DNA of 64,000 bases from G963662605 sp963662605 (GTDB lineage Bacteria > Bacteroidota > Ignavibacteria > Ignavibacteriales > Ignavibacteriaceae): NCBI GenBank assembly GCA_963662605.1, contig OY759785.1:3224001-3288000 (forward strand), in the 5' to 3' direction. The number at the start of each line of letters is the position of its first letter. The stretch's first letter is position 1. Under the pieces are notes generated by a model. It ran no database searches. It saw nothing but the letters and a program-made list of their open reading frames with translations, and was not told the DNA's origin. Both the position numbers and the translations under genes were made by a program. Below are positions 61,481-64,000 of the stretch, in pieces.

Positions 61481-62518
61481 TTAGACGATGAATTCTATTT
61501 TTGAATTCGGGTTGTGAACGAGAAGTTGAGTTTTTAAGCTAATCTCTTTCGGCTCAAATTCACGCGGATTGTTTATCTGATCAATCATCAAGCTCATTGC
61601 CGAACGCGCCAACTCTGTTGTCGGCTGATCAATGAAGTTGAAAATTGAAGGTAGATACCTGTTGAAAGTATTTTTGCCAAAGCAGGTAACTTCGATATCA
61701 TCCGGAATTTTCAAACCGAGTTCCATAGCCGCTGCATACATACCCAGCGCAACCGGATAGGTGACCGCGAGAACATACTGCGGAAGTTCACCTTTTTTAT
61801 AGATTTCCATAAAACCATCATATCCGTCTTCCTCACCGAATCCACCCTCGGTAATCCAGTTCGGATTGATAGGAATTCTATGATAACGCATAGCATCCAC
61901 GAAACCTTCGTAACGTGAATGACCGATATTCAAGTGATGGTAACCGCCGAGTAATGCTATTTTGGTATATCCTCTGCGGACAGCATAATCAACGGCAGAA
62001 AATGCTCCACCCTTGTCATCAACAATTATTTTTGAAACATTGGCAATGCCGGGAGCTCTATCTATAAAGATAAGAGGCACGCCCAGATTCATGACTTTAT
62101 CAAAAACCGCCAAATCCTGCGTTTCCTGAGTTACTGAAACGATTAAGCCGTCAACCCGCATTGATAAGAGAGACAAAATGTGCTTTCTTTCTCTTTCGGC
62201 AGACTCTTGCGAAACAGTTAAAACGATTTCGTAATTATTTTCGAACGCCGCATCATATATGGCTTCAATAACGGAAGCAAAAAAGATGTGCGCGATTTTA
62301 GGCACAACCAAGCCTATGGTATTCGATCTTCTTGAGGACAAATTCCTTGCCATAAAGTTAGGCATATAGCCCATTTTTTCAGCAAGCTCTTTAACCTTTT
62401 GGGTTGTTTCGGAAGAAATGTCGGGATGATTCCTTAAAGCCTTCGAGACAGTAACTGTCGAAACCTTAAGTTTTTTCGCCAAATCTTCAAGTTTTACGGG
62501 ACGAAACCGGCTATTCAT
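61481..62518 (-). CDS. LacI-family transcriptional regulator
   Basis: A 345-residue regulator. The N-terminal helix-turn-helix is VKLEDLAKKLKVSTVTVSKALRN (about 8-30), followed by the hinge helix region MGYMPNFMARNLSS. A periplasmic-binding-protein-like sensor domain fills about 62-340, with DGLIVSVTQET and FIDRAPG text. LacI regulators are usually repressors released by a pathway sugar. Its position between kduI/kdgA and uxaE makes it the probable regulator of the uronate genes, with autoregulation through the sites at 62549-62605. Confidence 0.92.
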   Translation of the reverse strand: MNSRFRPVKLEDLAKKLKVSTVTVSKALRNHPDISSETTQKVKELAEKMGYMPNFMARNLSSRRSNTIGLVVPKIAHIFFASVIEAIYDAAFENNYEIVLTVSQESAERERKHILSLLSMRVDGLIVSVTQETQDLAVFDKVMNLGVPLIFIDRAPGIANVSKIIVDDKGGAFSAVDYAVRRGYTKIALLGGYHHLNIGHSRYEGFVDAMRYHRIPINPNWITEGGFGEEDGYDGFMEIYKKGELPQYVLAVTYPVALGMYAAAMELGLKIPDDIEVTCFGKNTFNRYLPSIFNFIDQPTTELARSAMSLMIDQINNPREFEPKEISLKTQLLVHNPNSKIEFIV

Positions 62519-62548
62519 TGTATATCCATATGTTAAAAATAATTAATT

Positions 62549-62605
62549 ACTTTATAAAGTTATAATATACGGAAAAAATATATCATTTACTTACGATAAA
62601 GTCAT
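62549..62605 (-). promoter_or_regulatory. Candidate operators upstream of lacI
   Basis: ACTTTATAAAGT (62549-62560) is a perfect 12-bp palindrome. ACGATAAAGTCAT (62593-62605) is the inverted exact match of 13 bp at 60036-60048 before the SDR operon. TAATTAATTAC near 62539-62550 also recurs near 59994. Together these suggest one regulator acts at both promoters. Confidence 0.55.
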
Positions 62606-62613
62606 CATTTAAG

Positions 62614-63444
62614 CTACTTTAATTCCTGCAAACCAATTCCGTCCATATCTCCGAATTCCTGGTTTTCACCACCCATCGCCCAAACAAAGGTATAATTCTT
62701 TGTTCCGGCGGCTGAATGCAGCGAATAACTTGGGGAAACAACTGCTTGTTCATTTCTTATTATAAGGTGCCGTGTTTCTGTTGGCTCACCCATCAAATGC
62801 ACAACAAATTGATCATCCAAATCGAAATACATATAAACTTCGCTTCGTCTTGGATGAGTATGTGCCGGCATGGTGTTCCAAATACTGCCCGGTGCAAGCT
62901 CCGTCATGCCCATGACAATCTGGCAAGTCGGTAATATTTGCGGAGCGATATATCTGCGCAAAACCCGGACGTTCGCTTCATCCTGAGTCCCTAATTCTGC
63001 TTTATACGCTTCATCACGGGTAACCTTGCGTGTCGGATAGGCTGTGTGGGCGGGATAGCTGACTAAATAAAACTTTGCCGGATTCTTAGAATCCGCACTT
63101 TTGAATTTTATTGTCTTTACGCCTCTGCCGACATACAGCATATCTTTACGAACTAACTCGTAGGATGTATCATCAACAACGACACTTCCCGTGCCGCCGA
63201 TGTTTACAACACCGAGTTCTCTTCTTTCACAAAAATATTCCGAAGCCGTTTCCTGCTTGGTCCCAACCAAAGATAACTCTTTATCTGTCGGAACGGCAGA
63301 ACCGATTATCCCACGGTCAACATCAGTGTATAGTACTTCGAGTTCACCGGTTTTAAATAAATTATCCAATAAAAAATGCTTGCGAAGATCAGCAGTTCCC
63401 ATTGTCTTATAACTGATGGGATCGGGAATATACATGCGTTTCAT
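62614..63444 (-). CDS. kduI: 5-keto-4-deoxyuronate isomerase
   Basis: Isomerises 4-deoxy-5-ketouronate, the spontaneous product of unsaturated galacturonate, to 3-deoxy-2,5-hexodiulosonate. The 276-residue length is standard. The cupin zinc motif is in PAHTHPRRSEVYMYFDL, and the conserved C-terminal region YSLHSAAGTKNYTFVWAMGGEN is present. It directly serves the products of the GH105 enzyme, and lies 4 bp from the KDPG aldolase gene. Confidence 0.95.
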   Translation of the reverse strand: MKRMYIPDPISYKTMGTADLRKHFLLDNLFKTGELEVLYTDVDRGIIGSAVPTDKELSLVGTKQETASEYFCERRELGVVNIGGTGSVVVDDTSYELVRKDMLYVGRGVKTIKFKSADSKNPAKFYLVSYPAHTAYPTRKVTRDEAYKAELGTQDEANVRVLRRYIAPQILPTCQIVMGMTELAPGSIWNTMPAHTHPRRSEVYMYFDLDDQFVVHLMGEPTETRHLIIRNEQAVVSPSYSLHSAAGTKNYTFVWAMGGENQEFGDMDGIGLQELK

Positions 63445-63448
63445 CGTT

Positions 63449-64000
63449 TTAGCCTTTCAAAGCGTTCTTTGCATTTTTGAAATTGTTAGTCAGGGTCTGT
63501 GCTCTTTCAGTAAGTGCATCCCAGTTTTCATCAGCAATTGCTTTCTTGTCGAGTAAATCTCCACCAATAGCGACAGTCAATGCACCGGCATTAACCCATT
63601 CATGAACGTTAGTAATTGAAACACCACCGGTAGGCATGAGTTTCAAATATGGGAACGGAGCCAATAAATCTTTGAAGTAACGAGGACCTAAAGTTGTCGC
63701 AGGGAATACTTTAATAATATCTCCGCCTGCTTTCCAACCGGCTATAACCTCTGTCGGGGTGTAGCAGCCAGGCATACAAGGAACATCAAGCTCTTTACAT
63801 GTAGCAATAACTTCGGGATTCATGATCGGGCTTACGACGAACTGGGCACCGGCTTCAATAACTGCTTTTGCATCTTCTTTTGTTAATACCGTACCGGCGC
63901 CGATGATTGAATCACCGCTGTTTGTTTTTACTAATTCGCGAATAATTTCAACTGCATTCGGAACAGTCATCGTGATTTCGATATTTTTTACTCCGCCTTT
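63449..64000 (-). CDS. kdgA: KDPG aldolase, truncated by the window edge
   Basis: 2-keto-3-deoxy-6-phosphogluconate aldolase, splitting KDPG into pyruvate and glyceraldehyde-3-phosphate. The frame stays open through the right edge. Before the internal Met at 63970 it reads KGGVKNIEITM, which matches the family region that holds the catalytic Glu, so the true start lies outside the window. The visible 183 residues include GAGTVLTKEDA, VVSPIMNPEV, the Schiff-base Lys in GDIIKVFPATTLG, and LMPTGGV. It is upstream of kduI in the same transcript. Confidence 0.93.
   Translation of the reverse strand, partial: KGGVKNIEITMTVPNAVEIIRELVKTNSGDSIIGAGTVLTKEDAKAVIEAGAQFVVSPIMNPEVIATCKELDVPCMPGCYTPTEVIAGWKAGGDIIKVFPATTLGPRYFKDLLAPFPYLKLMPTGGVSITNVHEWVNAGALTVAIGGDLLDKKAIADENWDALTERAQTLTNNFKNAKNALKG

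Noticed and set aside
1..64000. tRNA, rRNA or riboswitch genes
   Set aside because: No cloverleaf, rRNA segment or conserved aptamer was recognised in any spacer by eye; a covariance-model search would be needed to exclude degenerate cases.

Overview
The window looks like a chromosomal segment from a member of the Bacteroidota/Chlorobiota lineage, most likely an Ignavibacteria-type polysaccharide degrader. This is an inference from protein character, not from a marker gene. Three secreted proteins end in the QNYPNPFNP-type C-terminal sorting domain of the type IX secretion system (T9SS). Three giant surface proteins end in a paired EF-hand (dockerin-like) module common in that group. The sugar-acid enzymes (tagaturonate epimerase, SDR-type mannonate oxidoreductase, KduI, KDPG aldolase) describe growth on pectin. 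No rRNA, tRNA or CRISPR array was found.

Layout. 0.2-2.5 kb: a FucP-type sugar permease and ROK kinase operon. 2.6-9.9 kb: a PEGA lipoprotein, a deoxyhypusine-synthase-like enzyme, a DUF6600-type secreted protein, a methyltransferase and alaS. 10.2-12.1 kb: a lone SIR2-like gene and an island rich in palindromic repeats. 12.1-13.9 kb: a GH105 unsaturated rhamnogalacturonyl hydrolase with a T9SS tail. 14-15 kb: a phosphoribosyltransferase overlapping an ECF-like membrane protein. 15.2-22.5 kb: an arginine cluster argC-J-B-D-R-G-H behind a strong sigma70-type promoter with an ARG box. 22.9-27.5 kb: a GT-C-like membrane protein and an IS4-family element (intact inverted repeats and a 7-bp target duplication) carrying an IS256-family element inside it. 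27.6-42.8 kb: a T9SS metallopeptidase and three huge adhesin-like genes whose last ~620 bp are almost identical. 43.4-51.4 kb: GH28 polygalacturonase, a cold-shock-domain protein, a dihydropyrimidinase, a CE8 pectinesterase and a CE12 acetylesterase. 51.5-64 kb: intracellular uronate catabolism and its LacI-type regulator, running off the right edge inside the KDPG aldolase gene.

How it fits together. CE8 and CE12 remove methyl and acetyl groups from pectin, GH28 cuts the backbone and GH105 releases unsaturated sugar ends. Inside the cell KduI handles the unsaturated product. UxaE and the SDR enzyme take tagaturonate to fructuronate to mannonate, and KDPG aldolase finishes the route to pyruvate and glyceraldehyde-3-phosphate. 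The kinase, dehydratase and uronate isomerase steps are not in the window. The same seven-gene operon holds a LarA-family nickel-pincer epimerase with all diagnostic residues and two 6-phosphogluconate dehydrogenases, one of which has lost the NADP-binding Arg. This suggests an unusual branch from mannonate through gluconate into the pentose phosphate pathway.

CG-centred near-palindromes upstream of the GH105 gene, the permease, the SDR operon and lacI suggest one LacI-type regulon. A different, better conserved palindrome precedes the adhesin genes.
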